Assembly (NCBI GenBank): GCA_020849765.1
Contig: JADLAY010000024.1
Coordinates: 360,196 to 424,195, forward strand
Direction: 5' to 3'
DNA from: Anaerolineae bacterium
GTDB lineage: Bacteria; Chloroflexota; Anaerolineae; Aggregatilineales; Phototrophicaceae
Length of the DNA: 64,000 nt
The notes under the pieces were generated by a model, which did not search any database, was not told the origin of the DNA, and saw only the letters and a list, made by a program, of their open reading frames with translations. Below, piece after piece: positions 1 to 9,668 of this stretch; within the stretch, counting starts at the first letter, position 1, and the number at the start of each line of letters is the position of its first letter. Both the position numbers and the translations under genes were made by a program.

Positions 1-2
1 CC

Positions 3-1340
3 GTCATTTACGGCGGTGCCTATTACACTGTGCTGGCCGTCTCCGCTGAAAGCGGCATCGAGTTGATCGAGTTCCCGCCCGTCAGTCTGGCGCAGACTGT
101 CGGCAGCGCGCCGGGCACCAGCCTGCCCACCGCCGTCGCTGTGGAGCCGACCGCGGTCGTGGTCGAACAGCCCACGGCAGAACCGCAGATCGTCGAGGCG
201 GTCACGCCCGAGCCGCAGGTCGTCCAACCGACGCTGCCACCGGCTACCACCGCTCCGAGCGGCCCGACTGCACGCATCATTCTCGATCCTGGCGCCAATC
301 TGCAGCTGCGCCAGTATCCCGACCGGGACGCCTTCTCGCTCGGCCTGGCACCCTCCGGCACCGTGCTCGCGGTCAATGGCCGTGTCGGTGCGCCGGCCTT
401 CCTGCCTGACGTCGCCACGCCCACGCTGGCGCCGGAAGCGACCGAATACGTCGATCCCGTGACGCTCCTGGGCGAAGATGAAGATCTTGTGGCCGCGGAC
501 ACCTGGCTCAACGTCGATTACATCACGCCTGACGGCGGTGTCATCAACGCCTGGGTCAACGCCCAGTTCCTGGATCTGCGCGATCCGCGCGGCCTGCGCC
601 AGCGCCTGGCCGATCTGCCGACGGTGCCCAGCAATCAGGCTGGCGAGGCACGCGACACGGCGGTCACCCCGCCCCCACTGCCCGAAAACATCGTCGAAGC
701 CATCGTCGTCGGGCTGGATGCGGGTGTGAATCTGCAAATCCGCCGCACGCCGGATACCAGCGGTGAATCGCTCGCCCTGGTGCCGAATGATACGGCGCTG
801 GAACTGCTCGGCGTCAACGAGACGCGCGAATGGGCTTACATCCGCTACGTGCAGCCGGAAGGCGGCATCGTCCGCGGTTGGGTCAGCACGCGCTTCCTGC
901 GCTACAGCTTCCGCGACCGCAGCATCGACTACGACGAGATGGAACAGCGCGAGCTGCTCAACATCATCCCTGACGAACAGCGTGGGGATATGAGCAGTGG
1001 CGCCGCCGGCCCTGTCGCGCCGACGCAGAACCCGCTGCGCAACGTCGTGGTCGGCACGATCGCCCTCAACGAAGGGGCAAACCTGCATCTGCGCCGCAAC
1101 CCGAACTCGAATTCGGAGTCGCTCGTGCTGATGCCGAACGGCACCCAGTTGATCGTGAGCGGGCGCACGGATACGTCCGAATGGGTGCAGGTCGAGTTCG
1201 AAGGTCAGGTCGGATGGACGTCGAGCCAGTATCTGGTCTACACGTTCAACGGCGCGCCCTATGAACTCGCCGATATTCCCGTTACGGCCACCCTGGACAT
1301 CACAGCTACTGCTACGCCGGAAGGGACGCCCAGCAGCTGA
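3..1340 (+). CDS. Secreted protein with three bacterial SH3 repeats, 5' end cut by the window
   Basis: The reading frame is open from base 3, and the first possible internal start (GTG at 30) has no ribosome-binding site, so the true start lies upstream of the window. The visible part (about 445 residues) has a Pro/Thr/Val-rich linker followed by three SH3b-like units near residues 85-190, 225-300 and 340-410 counted from base 30. Each unit carries a GxNLxLRxxP core and ends in a GW-rich strand. SH3b domains usually bind cell-wall or surface ligands, so an extracytoplasmic role is inferred. Any signal peptide or membrane anchor would be in the missing part. A clear terminator follows 25 bases after the stop. 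Confidence 0.75.
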   Translation, partial: VIYGGAYYTVLAVSAESGIELIEFPPVSLAQTVGSAPGTSLPTAVAVEPTAVVVEQPTAEPQIVEAVTPEPQVVQPTLPPATTAPSGPTARIILDPGANLQLRQYPDRDAFSLGLAPSGTVLAVNGRVGAPAFLPDVATPTLAPEATEYVDPVTLLGEDEDLVAADTWLNVDYITPDGGVINAWVNAQFLDLRDPRGLRQRLADLPTVPSNQAGEARDTAVTPPPLPENIVEAIVVGLDAGVNLQIRRTPDTSGESLALVPNDTALELLGVNETREWAYIRYVQPEGGIVRGWVSTRFLRYSFRDRSIDYDEMEQRELLNIIPDEQRGDMSSGAAGPVAPTQNPLRNVVVGTIALNEGANLHLRRNPNSNSESLVLMPNGTQLIVSGRTDTSEWVQVEFEGQVGWTSSQYLVYTFNGAPYELADIPVTATLDITATATPEGTPSS

Positions 1341-1364
1341 GCGTGCCCGGCAGCGAAGATGACG

Positions 1365-1400
1365 AAAGTCCTGCGGACACCTCAATCCGCAGGACTTTTC
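1365..1400 (+). terminator. Rho-independent terminator
   Basis: A 13-bp perfect stem (AAAGTCCTGCGGA at 1365-1377 pairing with 1386-1398) has an 8-base loop and ends in a T-rich tail. It separates the SH3 gene from the following lipoprotein gene. Confidence 0.85.
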
Positions 1401-1465
1401 ATTTATGCTATTGTGAATTACTGACGTGCAGCGGTTGTTTTCGACCGCGTCGGGAGGAGTAAGAG

Positions 1466-3508
1466 ATGCGCCGCTACCCACGCATCGTGGTCTTGTTTGC
1501 GCTTATGGCTGCGATACTGACGGCTTGCGCGCCTTCGACGCCACCGCCACCGGAATTCCCGACCAAAACCCCGACTATGACGCCGGAGCCGACCGCCACG
1601 GCCACCCCGGCCTTCATCCCGCGCACGTTCACCACTAGCGAAGAAGAACAGATCGGCCTGCGCACCGTGAACGCCGTGCAAGGGCTGGAAGCGGTCGACA
1701 TTTACGCCGAGCTGTCCGCCATTTCCCTCAATCTGGGCTTTGGTACGTCCAGCTCAGGGGACAGCCGTCTCGCCGCAGGGAACTACACCTTCCGGGTGGT
1801 CCCGGCGGGCGGCAGCATCGACGACACCCCGATTCTTCAGCAGGCGATTGACCTGCCCGGCGGCACCAGCTACACGCTGCTGCTGTCAGGCGCCGCCGAT
1901 GCGCCGACGCTCACCGCCATCCCGGATGATAGCAGCCCGCTCGAGGCCGGGCGCAGTCGCTTGCTCGTCATCAACGCTGCTGCCGACGTGCCGAGTGTCC
2001 AGATCGCCAACGAAGATGGCGGCCTCTTGATCGATGGGTTGGCGTACGGCCATTCGTCCGCGCCGATCACGGTCGAAGCCGGGCGCTACAATCTGCAGAC
2101 GCTCGTCGGCGGCAGCCCGTGGTTCGACCTCAGAGTCGACCTGCGCGAATCGCGCCAGATCACCGTCATCATCATGGGCACGCGCGAGCAATGGTCGACC
2201 TCTCAGACGGAGACCAACGTGCCCGGCCTGGCCGAGGTGCGCTTCGTCAACGCTATCGTCCCGGACGCGGGCGCGGTCGACGTCTATCTTGACGAGACGT
2301 TGCTGGCTACCGATCTTACGTTCGGCAGTGCGACCGACCTGAGCGAACAGCCGACGACTCCGGCCAGCCTGCGCGTCGTCCCGGCGGGCCAGCCTGCGGA
2401 TGCGACTCCCCTGCTCGCAGCGAGCATCGCCCCCAACCCCGGGGACCGGCTGACTCTGATCGCGACCGGTGACGCCGTCAACAACCGCCTCGTCACCTTC
2501 GACGAGGGCCAGACCCGCCTGAACGACGGCGAAGTGAGCCTCACCTTCATCCAACTGATCCCCGGCGTCGACACGATCCGCAGCGGCGGCACTGACGGCG
2601 TGCTCCAGGAGCCGGTCGAGCTGGACTACGCCATCCCGACCACGGTCGTCACCACCGCCGGCGATCAGAGTTTCGTCTGGCAGCAGGCGTTCGGCGATAA
2701 CTCCGGCGATCCGCTGTTCGATAGCGCGCTCACCATGCAGCCAAACACGGCCTATCTGTACCTGATCACCAATCGGACGGATGCCCCGGCGCTGGTGTTC
2801 GACCACCCTGTCGAAGGTGAGTCGACTACCGTGCAGCCGGAAACGACCACCCTCGTGCGCTGGATCAACGCCATTCCAGACACCCCGCTCAGCTTCTCGC
2901 TCGACGATACCGTCCAGGTCACCAATCTGGCCTACGCGACGAGCAGCGATCTTCAGGCGATCGTCCCTAACGACTACGGCCTCGTGCTGAGCAACGCGGA
3001 GGGCAGCAGCTCGACGCCCGTCACGCTCGAAGCCTACAAACGCTACAGCATCTATGCCTTTGGCAGCGCCGCCGATCCGCAGGTCGCCATCATCGAGGAC
3101 GCAGACGTGACGTTCCCGGTCGAGACGGGGCGCATCCGGCTGGTCAATATCGGCAGCAGGAACGAGGATGATGCGCTCAGCCTGTGGTTCGCTGAAGCAT
3201 CCGGTGATGAGGTCAACGCGGCCTATGCGCTGACGCCCGTCCCCGACGCGGCAAACAATCCGGTCAACCTGCCCTTTGGCGTGCGCCAACTGGTCGTCGC
3301 CGTGGCAGGTCGGGCTTCGCTGGCGGGCCAGCTGCACATCGGTCGCTATGACTTCTTTGTCGTCGACAATGCCAACGACGGCATCATTGCGCGGCTGCCC
3401 GCCATGCCGCTCGAAGACGGCGCCGCTTATGAAGTGGTCGCCGTCAGAGCGCAGGGCGCGCCCAGTCCGTTGTTCTTTGTGCTCGATTATCCGCCAGCCT
3501 CGGACTAG
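1466..3508 (+). CDS. DUF4397-repeat lipoprotein
   Basis: 680 residues starting at ATG 1466 behind GGGAGGAG. The N-terminus is a lipoprotein signal with hydrophobic residues 7-20 and a lipobox LTAC, so Cys21 is probably lipidated. A short Thr/Pro-rich stalk (about residues 25-50) follows. The rest consists of about five DUF4397-type units that begin with a [RV]xVNA-like strand and contain GxYxLxVVPAG-like strands (roughly residues 65-150, 165-235, 255-330, 470-545, 565-650). DUF4397 proteins are extracytoplasmic beta-rich proteins of unknown function. No catalytic motif is visible. The gene sits alone between a terminator and the promoter of the GDP-sugar operon. Confidence 0.85.
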   Translation: MRRYPRIVVLFALMAAILTACAPSTPPPPEFPTKTPTMTPEPTATATPAFIPRTFTTSEEEQIGLRTVNAVQGLEAVDIYAELSAISLNLGFGTSSSGDSRLAAGNYTFRVVPAGGSIDDTPILQQAIDLPGGTSYTLLLSGAADAPTLTAIPDDSSPLEAGRSRLLVINAAADVPSVQIANEDGGLLIDGLAYGHSSAPITVEAGRYNLQTLVGGSPWFDLRVDLRESRQITVIIMGTREQWSTSQTETNVPGLAEVRFVNAIVPDAGAVDVYLDETLLATDLTFGSATDLSEQPTTPASLRVVPAGQPADATPLLAASIAPNPGDRLTLIATGDAVNNRLVTFDEGQTRLNDGEVSLTFIQLIPGVDTIRSGGTDGVLQEPVELDYAIPTTVVTTAGDQSFVWQQAFGDNSGDPLFDSALTMQPNTAYLYLITNRTDAPALVFDHPVEGESTTVQPETTTLVRWINAIPDTPLSFSLDDTVQVTNLAYATSSDLQAIVPNDYGLVLSNAEGSSSTPVTLEAYKRYSIYAFGSAADPQVAIIEDADVTFPVETGRIRLVNIGSRNEDDALSLWFAEASGDEVNAAYALTPVPDAANNPVNLPFGVRQLVVAVAGRASLAGQLHIGRYDFFVVDNANDGIIARLPAMPLEDGAAYEVVAVRAQGAPSPLFFVLDYPPASD

Positions 3509-3523
3509 AACGGGCGCTAATTC

Positions 3524-3532
3524 TGCTATAAT
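3524..3532 (+). promoter_or_regulatory. Extended -10 promoter for the GDP-sugar operon
   Basis: TGCTATAAT is a perfect extended -10 element. No good -35 hexamer is seen at 16-18 bp. Predicted transcription starts near 3539, about 38 bases before the TTG start at 3577. The same TGCTATAAT motif recurs at 24127. Confidence 0.55.
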
Positions 3533-3576
3533 GCAGCGCCATTAGTGACCTGCTGCATTCTGGGCGGAGAGTTGTT

Positions 3577-4545
3577 TTGCGCATACTCGTCACGGGCGCG
3601 ACTGGCTTTGTCGGGCGCCATCTGATACGACACCTGCATGAGCACAATCCAGACGATCGGTTGTATGGCACGATTAAGCCGGATTCCGACGATGCGACGC
3701 AGCTCCCCGGCCTGACGACTCGCGAAGTCGACCTGCGCGACCGCGATCAGGTCATGGATTTGCTGGACACGACGCGCCCGGATCATATTTACCATCTGGC
3801 AGCGCAGGCGGCGGTTGGCGTCTCCTTCAGCGACCCATGGGATACGCTGGAAACCAACATCCGCTCGCAACTCAACCTGTTCGAAGCCTGCCTGGCCCAC
3901 AACCTGAGGCCGCGCGTGCTGGTGATCAGCAGCGGCGAGATCTACGCCAATGCCAACCGCGAGGATCGCCCGACCGACGAGACGTTCCTGCCGCAGCCGA
4001 CCAGCCCGTACAGCGTCAGCAAAGTCACCCAGGAAGCGCTGGGGATGCAGTATTTCTACAGCCGCCAGATCCCGGTCGTGATCGTGCGCCCGTTCAACCA
4101 GATCGGGCCGGGCCAGCGCCTGGGCTTCGTCGCGCCGGACTTCGCCAGCCAGATCGCGCGCATCGAGGCGGGCGAGCAGCCACCGATCATGCGCGTGGGC
4201 AACCTGGAAGCACGCCGTGATTTCACCGACGTGCGCGACGTCGTTCGCGCGCTGCGCCTGCTCATGGCGCACGGCGAGCCGGGCGAGCTCTACAATGTCG
4301 CCTCCGGTGTCGCGCGCCCGATTCAGCAGGTGCTGGATATCCTGCTCGGCCTGAGCCAGACGCCGATCGAGGTCGAACCAGACCCGGCGCGAATGCGCCC
4401 GTCGCGCGTGCCGCTCGTCTGGGGCGACGCCAGCAAGCTGCGCGCACTTACCGGCTGGCAGCCGAATATTCCATTTGAGCAATCGCTGCGTGAGATTTTA
4501 GATGACTATCGCAGCAACTTCTCTGCGACCAACGCACCAAACTAA
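3577..4545 (+). CDS. rmd: NAD(P)-dependent epimerase/dehydratase, probable GDP-6-deoxy-D-mannose reductase
   Basis: 322 residues, a short-chain dehydrogenase/reductase of the extended type. The Rossmann glycine motif TGATGFVG is at residues 6-13, and the catalytic set is Ser (SSGEIY), then Tyr and Lys in YSVSK. It probably reduces GDP-4-keto-6-deoxy-mannose to GDP-D-rhamnose, because the next gene is gmd, which makes that substrate. GDP-fucose synthase or another 4-ketoreductase is possible. The start is TTG 3577, supported by GGCGGAGAG about 6-14 bases upstream. It forms an operon with gmd (12-base gap) and tatD. Confidence 0.8.
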   Translation: MRILVTGATGFVGRHLIRHLHEHNPDDRLYGTIKPDSDDATQLPGLTTREVDLRDRDQVMDLLDTTRPDHIYHLAAQAAVGVSFSDPWDTLETNIRSQLNLFEACLAHNLRPRVLVISSGEIYANANREDRPTDETFLPQPTSPYSVSKVTQEALGMQYFYSRQIPVVIVRPFNQIGPGQRLGFVAPDFASQIARIEAGEQPPIMRVGNLEARRDFTDVRDVVRALRLLMAHGEPGELYNVASGVARPIQQVLDILLGLSQTPIEVEPDPARMRPSRVPLVWGDASKLRALTGWQPNIPFEQSLREILDDYRSNFSATNAPN

Positions 4546-6320
<1,775 letters not shown>

Positions 6321-6326
6321 CTCCAC

Positions 6327-6356
6327 AAAAAAGGGGCGCTCGATCCTGAGCGCCCC
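6327..6356 (-). terminator. Terminator of the minus-strand repeat-protein gene
   Basis: A 9-bp perfect stem (GGGGCGCTC 6333-6341 with 6348-6356) is followed on the minus strand by six T (A6 at 6327-6332). It ends transcription of the gene at 6385-7449 and may also block readthrough from tatD. Confidence 0.8.
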
Positions 6357-6384
6357 ACGACCCCTCACTTCATGGACTTCAACA

Positions 6385-7449
6385 TCAAATGCCGACAGCC
6401 CGCGCCTGATTGATCCGTTCGGTCAGGCGCGTCTGAAACTGCGCCAGCAGTTCGTCCGCGCGCTCCTGCGACATACGCCCATCGACCACCATGACGTTGA
6501 GCCGGGCCTCGGCGCGCGCTGTCATGTCCGCGATGAAGCCATCCACAGCCACGCCATGCGTCTCCAGCACCTGCGCCAGCGTCGAGCCACCTTGAAGCTC
6601 TTCGCGCAGTTCGCGCGGCGTCAGATCCGTTTGTTCCAGCACCTGGCGCAGCACACCCGCCGCGGCCAGCGCGCCGCTCTCACGCGCCCAGACATCGCCG
6701 TTCATCAGTTCGATCAGGCCCATGTCGATCGCCCCGCGCAGTTCATCCGCCTGGGCCTGGGTGATGCGCCCGTTCGCCAGCGCCTGATCGATGTGCTCGT
6801 TGAGGGCGGCGCTCGCCTCGGCGATCACAGCGTCGACGTCACCGCCGCTGGCCTCGACCAGTTCGGCCATCGTCGTGCCCTCGCGCAGTTGATCCAGGAT
6901 CTCGCGTCCGCTCAGCCCGGTCGCATTCGACACAGCATCCGCCAGTGCGCGCTCACCCTGACGGCGTACCTGGCCGCGATCGAGGTCGATCTGCCCGCGT
7001 TCGCCCAGGTCGATCTCACCGTTGAGCGCCCCCTCGATGGCCGTCTGCACATTGGCGAAGATCTCATCGGCGCGTTCCTGCGTCAGAAAACCGTCGGCAA
7101 CCGCGTTGTCGAGCCGTTCGGCCACGTTGGCGGTTGCGGCGTCGATGACGGTCTGGACGTCGCCACCGTTAGCCGTAATGATGTCGGCCAGCGTACTGCC
7201 CTGGGCGACCTGTTGGACGATCTCGCGCGGCGCCAGCCCGGTTTCGTCGCCGATCACATTCAACAGCGCCCGTATCGCATCAAATGCCGGGCGTTCCCCG
7301 CCCTGACGCGGACGCTCACGCTGGAGCGATTCGCCGGGCGGCGGGGGTGGCGCGAGCGGCGGCGGCGCGTCCTGCGCCCCGACCACACCGACAGCAGTGA
7401 CGGTCACCATAACTGCAAGAACTATCATCAGGAGTTTTGTGCGTTTCAT
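6385..7449 (-). CDS. Secreted helical-repeat protein of unknown function
   Basis: 354 residues from ATG 7449; an in-frame ATG at 7476 is possible but weakens the signal peptide. Residues 1-26 are a classical Sec signal ending in VVGA before QDA, followed by a Pro-rich linker. The mature part repeats an approximately 90-residue unit three times. Each unit holds TGLxxREIxxQLxxGxTLAxxI, then a segment of the form GRxTQxxADEL. Similar ITxxQADxL repeats occur in exported proteins of Gram-positive bacteria and Chloroflexota without assigned function. It is monocistronic with its own terminator. No enzyme motif is visible. Confidence 0.75.
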   Translation of the reverse strand: MKRTKLLMIVLAVMVTVTAVGVVGAQDAPPPLAPPPPPGESLQRERPRQGGERPAFDAIRALLNVIGDETGLAPREIVQQVAQGSTLADIITANGGDVQTVIDAATANVAERLDNAVADGFLTQERADEIFANVQTAIEGALNGEIDLGERGQIDLDRGQVRRQGERALADAVSNATGLSGREILDQLREGTTMAELVEASGGDVDAVIAEASAALNEHIDQALANGRITQAQADELRGAIDMGLIELMNGDVWARESGALAAAGVLRQVLEQTDLTPRELREELQGGSTLAQVLETHGVAVDGFIADMTARAEARLNVMVVDGRMSQERADELLAQFQTRLTERINQARAVGI

Positions 7450-7544
7450 GATTTCATTTCTCTCCATTCGCTCCATGTCATAAGTGGATCATGCGGTGCA
7501 AATGTAATGAAAGTATGTTTGGCATCACGGCAAGTGCTAAATTC

Positions 7545-7553
7545 TGGTAAAAT
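7545..7553 (+). promoter_or_regulatory. Possible extended -10 promoter of the glycosyltransferase operon
   Basis: TGGTAAAAT is an extended -10-like element 22 bases before the ATG at 7576. No good -35 at normal spacing was found. Confidence 0.35.
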
Positions 7554-7575
7554 CGCGCCCCCGGAAAGGGTGACT

Positions 7576-8523
7576 ATGCGCGATCTCTCGATCATCATCG
7601 TCAGTTGGAATGTGGCGGATTTGCTGGCGGCCTGCCTCGACAGCATTCTGCGCAGTGAGGCGACCTTCGCCGACGACGATGGACGCCTGAGCATCGAGAT
7701 CATCGTCGTCGATTCCGCCAGCAGCGATCACTCCGTCGCCATGCTGCGCGAGCGCTATCCGCAGGTACGGCTGTCCGCGCAGACGGAGAACGTCGGCTTC
7801 ACGCGCGGCAACAACCTCGGCCTGGCCATGGCCCAGGGGCGCTACGTCTTCCTGCTCAACCCGGACACCGAGATCATCGGCGATGCCCTCCAGCGGATGA
7901 TCGCCTTCATGGATGCGCACACCGATGTCGGCATCCTCGGCCCACAGACACACAACAGCGATGGCAGCGTCCAATCAAGCCGCCGCCGCTTCCCGACGCT
8001 GGCGACCGGCTTTTTCGAAAGCACCTGGCTGCAGCCGTTCGCGCCTAAAAGCCTGCTCGACCACTTCTACGCCCGCGACATCGCCGACGACGCCACCGCC
8101 GACGTCGATTGGGTGCAGGGTTCGGCACTGCTGGCCCGGCGCGAGGTCTACGAGCAGATTGGCGGGCTGGACACCGGCTACGTCATGTTCTCGGAAGAGC
8201 TGGACTGGTGCAAGCGGGCCAGGCTGGCGGGTTGGCGCGTCGTTTATCTGGGCAGTGCGCACGTCACCCATCACGGCGGCAAGAGCACGGAGCAGGTCGT
8301 CGCCCGCAAGCACATCCACTTCCAGGAGAGCAAGCTGCGTTACTATCGCAAGTATCACGGTGCCTTCGTCGCACACATTTTGCGCGCATTCCTGCTGCTC
8401 AACTACGGCTGGCAGATCGTGCTCGAAGCGGTCAAGGCGATCCTTGGCCACAAGGTGGCGCTGCGCCGTGAGCGCATCGACGCCTACTGGCGCGTGCTCC
8501 GTTCCGGTTTGAGGGTGCATTGA
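7576..8523 (+). CDS. Glycosyltransferase family 2
   Basis: 315 residues with the start at ATG 7576 behind GGAAAGGG. The frame is open far upstream, but only this start has a ribosome-binding site and gives the standard GT2 N-terminus (DLSIIIVSWN). GT-A fold marks are IIVVDSASSD, NVGFTRGNN, the metal-binding FLLNPDTE (DxD-like) and a later GGLDTGYVMFSEELDWC acceptor-side motif. The C-terminus has an amphipathic or hydrophobic stretch near residues 270-290. It probably adds a rhamnose or other deoxysugar in surface glycan assembly. First gene of an overlapping run. Confidence 0.88.
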   Translation: MRDLSIIIVSWNVADLLAACLDSILRSEATFADDDGRLSIEIIVVDSASSDHSVAMLRERYPQVRLSAQTENVGFTRGNNLGLAMAQGRYVFLLNPDTEIIGDALQRMIAFMDAHTDVGILGPQTHNSDGSVQSSRRRFPTLATGFFESTWLQPFAPKSLLDHFYARDIADDATADVDWVQGSALLARREVYEQIGGLDTGYVMFSEELDWCKRARLAGWRVVYLGSAHVTHHGGKSTEQVVARKHIHFQESKLRYYRKYHGAFVAHILRAFLLLNYGWQIVLEAVKAILGHKVALRRERIDAYWRVLRSGLRVH

Positions 8524-9668
8524 TGCACATTGGCCTCGTCACAGGCGAATTCCCGCCGATGCAGGGCGGAATCGGCGCCTACAGCCGCATCCTGGCCGAG
8601 CATCTGGCCGATCTGGGTCACAACGTCTCGATCCTGACCGGCGAACGCGCGCGATATGAAAGCAACCGCATCCACCTGGCGAACGTCATCCACCATTGGG
8701 ACGCCCGTGCGTGGATGCAGGCGCGGGCATGGGTGCGCGACCAGCAGCTCGATCTCGCATGCATCCAGTACCAGACCGCCGCCTACGCCATGTCGCCCTG
8801 GATTCACTTCCTGCCGGACATCCTGCGCCCGCTCCCGGTCGTGACCACTTTCCACGATCTGCGCGTGCCCTACCTTTTCCCTAAAGCGGGTCCGCTGCGG
8901 ACGTGGATCGTCAGGCGACTGGCGCGCTTCTCGGCGGGCGTGATCGCGACCAATCACGAGGACATGAACGCGCTCGCCTTTCACGACTGCCGCAAGCTGA
9001 TCCCGATCGGCAGCAACATCACGACCGCCCTGCCGGAGTCGTTCGATGCAGGCGAGTGGCGCGCGCGCGCTAGGGCAGCCCAAGGCGACTTCCTGATCGC
9101 GCACTTCGGCCTGATCAACCGCAGCAAAGGGCTGGACGTCTTGCTGCGCGCCCTGGCGACCCTGCGCGGAGATGGCGTCCCGGCGCGTCTGTTGATCGTC
9201 GGTGGCACCTCCGGCGACAACGACCCGACCAATCTTGACTATGCGAAAGAAATTGAGGCACTGATCGAATCGCTGGAACTACGCCCGTACATCCACCAGA
9301 CGGGCTACCTGGACGAGCGCGACGTCGGTGCCTATCTGCGCGCCGCCGATGCCGTCGCCCTGCCCTTCCACGACGGAGCATCGTACCGCCGCGGCAGCCT
9401 GATGGCCGCCCTGCGTTACGCCTGCCCGATCGTCACGACGACTCCCGCCGTCGCCATTCCAGCGTTCGTGGATGGCGACAACCTGCTCTGCGTCGCGCCC
9501 GAGGATGCATCCGCGCTGGCCGCCGCGCTGCGCCGCCTGCACGATGATCCGGAACTACGGCACAAACTCAGCCAGGGCGCGGCGGCGCTTGCCCCGACCT
9601 TCGATTGGGCGCAGATCGCGCGCGAGCACGTCGATTTCTTCGGCCACGTGCTGGAGACGTGCGCATGA
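8523..9668 (+). CDS. Glycosyltransferase family 4
   Basis: 381 residues, GT-B fold. The N-terminal GEFPPMQGGIGAYS glycine loop and a C-terminal Rossmann domain beginning near FLIAHFGLINRSKG are typical of GT4. The usual EX7E segment is modified (DGASYRRGSLMAALRYACPIV). The ATG overlaps the previous stop (TGATG), so 8523 is taken rather than the TTG three bases upstream. It uses an NDP-sugar in the cytoplasm, with the acceptor unknown. It ends in an ATGA overlap with the next gene. Confidence 0.88.
   Translation: MHIGLVTGEFPPMQGGIGAYSRILAEHLADLGHNVSILTGERARYESNRIHLANVIHHWDARAWMQARAWVRDQQLDLACIQYQTAAYAMSPWIHFLPDILRPLPVVTTFHDLRVPYLFPKAGPLRTWIVRRLARFSAGVIATNHEDMNALAFHDCRKLIPIGSNITTALPESFDAGEWRARARAAQGDFLIAHFGLINRSKGLDVLLRALATLRGDGVPARLLIVGGTSGDNDPTNLDYAKEIEALIESLELRPYIHQTGYLDERDVGAYLRAADAVALPFHDGASYRRGSLMAALRYACPIVTTTPAVAIPAFVDGDNLLCVAPEDASALAAALRRLHDDPELRHKLSQGAAALAPTFDWAQIAREHVDFFGHVLETCA

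Noticed and set aside
1886..3337. Long minus-strand open frame opposite the DUF4397 gene
   Set aside because: High G+C antisense shadow rich in Arg/Asp/Gly; the plus-strand frame has a signal peptide and repeats.
6556..7575. Upstream extension of the GT2 glycosyltransferase frame
   Set aside because: It lies antisense to the secreted repeat protein; the ATG at 7576 has a ribosome-binding site and the family N-terminus.
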